From Saccharofermentans sp. (GTDB lineage: Bacteria; Bacillota; Clostridia; Saccharofermentanales; Saccharofermentanaceae), in assembly GCA_024685135.1 (NCBI GenBank), contig JAIKWA010000020.1:1-61677 (forward strand): a stretch of DNA of 61,677 nt, read 5' to 3'. The notes under the pieces were generated by a model, which made no database searches, had not been told where the DNA came from, and worked only from the letters and a program-made list of their open reading frames with translations. This document shows, in pieces, positions 60,184 through 61,677 of the stretch (position 1 is the stretch's first letter; each line of letters starts with the position of its first letter). The position numbers and the translations under genes were made by a program.

Positions 60184-61677
60184 GATGGAAATATATTCCG
60201 CAGACAAGATTCGCAACATCGCTTTATTTGGACATGTAGGTTCCGGTAAAACAACACTCGCCGAGGCTATTCTTTACTACACCAAGGCTATTTCGCGTCA
60301 GGGCAAGATCACTGACGGCAACACAACGCTGGACTATGATCCCGAAGAGATCAAGCGCCAGATGTCAGTAAGCCTCTCGATCGGTTGCTGCGAGTACAAG
60401 GACAGCAAGATCAACATTATCGACACTCCCGGTGACTTCGACTTCATAGGCGAGTCAATGAGCGGTATGAGAGTCGCAGATTCAGGCGTTATCATGATCT
60501 CCGCAAAGGGCGGTACATCCGTAGGTTCTCAGAAGGCTATAAGACTTCTCGAGGGCAAGAACGTTCCTTATCTGTTCTTCGTAAACAGAATGGACGAACC
60601 CAACGCTGACTTCGAAGGCGTTGTATCCCGTATGCAGGACCGTTACGGCGACAGCGTTATCCCGCTTTCCTTCCCTATCATGGAAGACGGCAAGATGAAG
60701 GGTATCGTTGACGTAATGAACCGTAAGGCCTTCTCTATCAACGACAAGACAGGTGCGTTCGAAGAATACGAACTCCCTTCTGAATATGCAAACAGAGTAG
60801 ATGAGCTCCAGGACAGAGTAAACCAGGTAGTAGCTGTTGCAGACGATACTCTCATGGAGAAGTATTTTGCAGGCGAAGCATTCACCGAGGACGAGTTCCG
60901 TCACGGTGTACACGTAGGTTTCCGTGAAGGTAAGCTCCACCCGGTATATTGCGGTTCCGCATTCATGAACTGGGGTATCGACTTCCTCCTCAACTGCATC
61001 GCCAAGGATACACCTCCGGCAGGCAAGAAGCCCGCTCTTACGGCTACACTTCCTTCAGGCGGTACATTGGACGTTACATGCAAGATCTCAGATCCCATGG
61101 CAGCATTCATCTTCAAGACTATCTCCGACCCGTTCGTAGGTAAGATCAGTATCTTCAAGGTAAATGCAGGTACACTGCGTGCAAACTCAACCGTTTACAA
61201 CGCAACAAAGGGTAGAGACGAGAGGATCGGCGGCCTGTTCTACTTAAGAGGTAAGGAGCAGATCGCAACAGATAAGGTTACTGCAGGTGATATCGGTGCA
61301 GCTACAAAGCTCGCAGACGCAGATACAAACGACACACTCTGCGACCGTGCGCGTATCCTCGAGATGCCTAAGATCAAGTTCCCTTCAACATGCCTTTCCA
61401 AGAGCATCGTGCCCACAAAGAAGGGCGACGAAGAGAAGATCATCTCCGGTCTTGCCAAGCTCGCAGACGGCGACAGATGCTTCACTGTTGAGACAGACCC
61501 CGAGACAAAGCAGATGGTACTCTCAGGTATCGGCGATATGCAGCTCAAGGTCCTCGTATCTCAGCTCAAGTCAAGATATAACGTAGATTGTGAATTAGAC
61601 CAGCTCAAGGTTCCTTATCGTGAGACCATCCGCAAGAAGGTCAAGGTTCAGGGTAAGCACAAGAAGCAGTCCGGCGG
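60184..61677 (+). CDS. EF-G-like translational GTPase (partial, 3' end outside window)
   Basis: The first 498 residues of a protein of about 690, from the ATG at 60184 with GGGAGGAC upstream. GTPase motifs are GHVGSGKTTLAEA (G1), DTPGDFDFIGE (G3) and VNRMD (G4). In canonical EF-G, G3 reads DTPGHVDF; here the catalytic His is Asp, as in a clostridial EF-G-like paralogue group that lacks it. Domains II-IV are partly seen (PVYCGSAFMNWGIDFLLNCI). Likely a non-canonical EF-G paralogue involved in ribosome recycling or stress rather than the main elongation factor. No frameshift seen. Confidence 0.85.

Overview
The window looks like about 62 kb of chromosome from an anaerobic, Gram-positive Clostridia-type Firmicute. 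The signs are the CtsR-McsA-McsB-ClpC stress operon, electron-bifurcating NfnAB, HydF, ChW-repeat surface proteins, a LicD/TarI-type wall-polymer cluster, a GH25 lysozyme and strong AGGAGG ribosome binding sites. Family level cannot be fixed from sequence alone. No rRNA, tRNA, IS element, phage gene or CRISPR array was seen. Genes are dense, often overlapping by 1-17 bases, and set in long operons.

Layout. 1-1983 (minus): part of a nickel-pincer-nucleotide (lar) operon, larB (cut by the edge) and larE, preceded by two small unrecognised membrane proteins. 2049-6815 (minus): membrane acyltransferase, lipoprotein, six-ChW-repeat transglutaminase-like exported protein and a large unknown membrane-anchored protein. 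6927-12192 (plus): MoxR ATPase, DUF58, two VWA proteins and a TPR protein (Bat-type operon). 12358-15925 (minus): TarI/IspD-like cytidylyltransferase, SDR, LicD and GT2, probably for a cell-wall polymer. 16082-17011: cysteine synthase.

17251-29887 (plus) is the most unusual part. It is one tightly packed operon encoding a NifH-like reductase, two paralogous sets of NifD/NifK-like proteins, HypF-HypC-HypD-HypE, a TM1266-type regulator, HydF, an NAD(P)H-hydrate epimerase and a D-lyxose-isomerase-like protein. Neither hydrogenase nor nitrogenase structural genes, nor hypA/hypB, nifB, hydE or hydG, are present in the window. The operon begins behind a structured leader whose terminator-like hairpin contains the nifH-like ribosome binding site. 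The gene content suggests an uncharacterised reductase or metallocofactor-assembly system using Fe-CN/CO ligand chemistry; this is inference.

29958-35589 (plus): GH25 lysozyme, diguanylate cyclase, HdeD-like membrane protein, metallo-beta-lactamase-fold protein and DUF1846. 35758-40557 (plus): ctsR-mcsA-mcsB-clpC behind a promoter flanked by CtsR operators. Here McsB appears to have lost most arginine-kinase active-site residues, and the ClpC N-domain lacks the glutamates that bind phosphoarginine. 40711-42018: PlsC-like acyltransferase fused to a zinc ribbon. 42205-44154: in-frame phosphoglycerate kinase-triosephosphate isomerase fusion. 44214-44430: short AT-rich repeat array. 44482-46775 (minus): nfnAB. 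46881-52201: YugP peptidase, lipase-like hydrolase, divergent GH31 and CCA-adding enzyme. 52306-52983: lone pseudopilin. 53120-58062 (minus): oligopeptide/nickel-type ABC transporter. 58297-60015: zinc-ribbon coiled-coil DUF4177 protein. 60184-end: EF-G-like GTPase, cut by the right edge.
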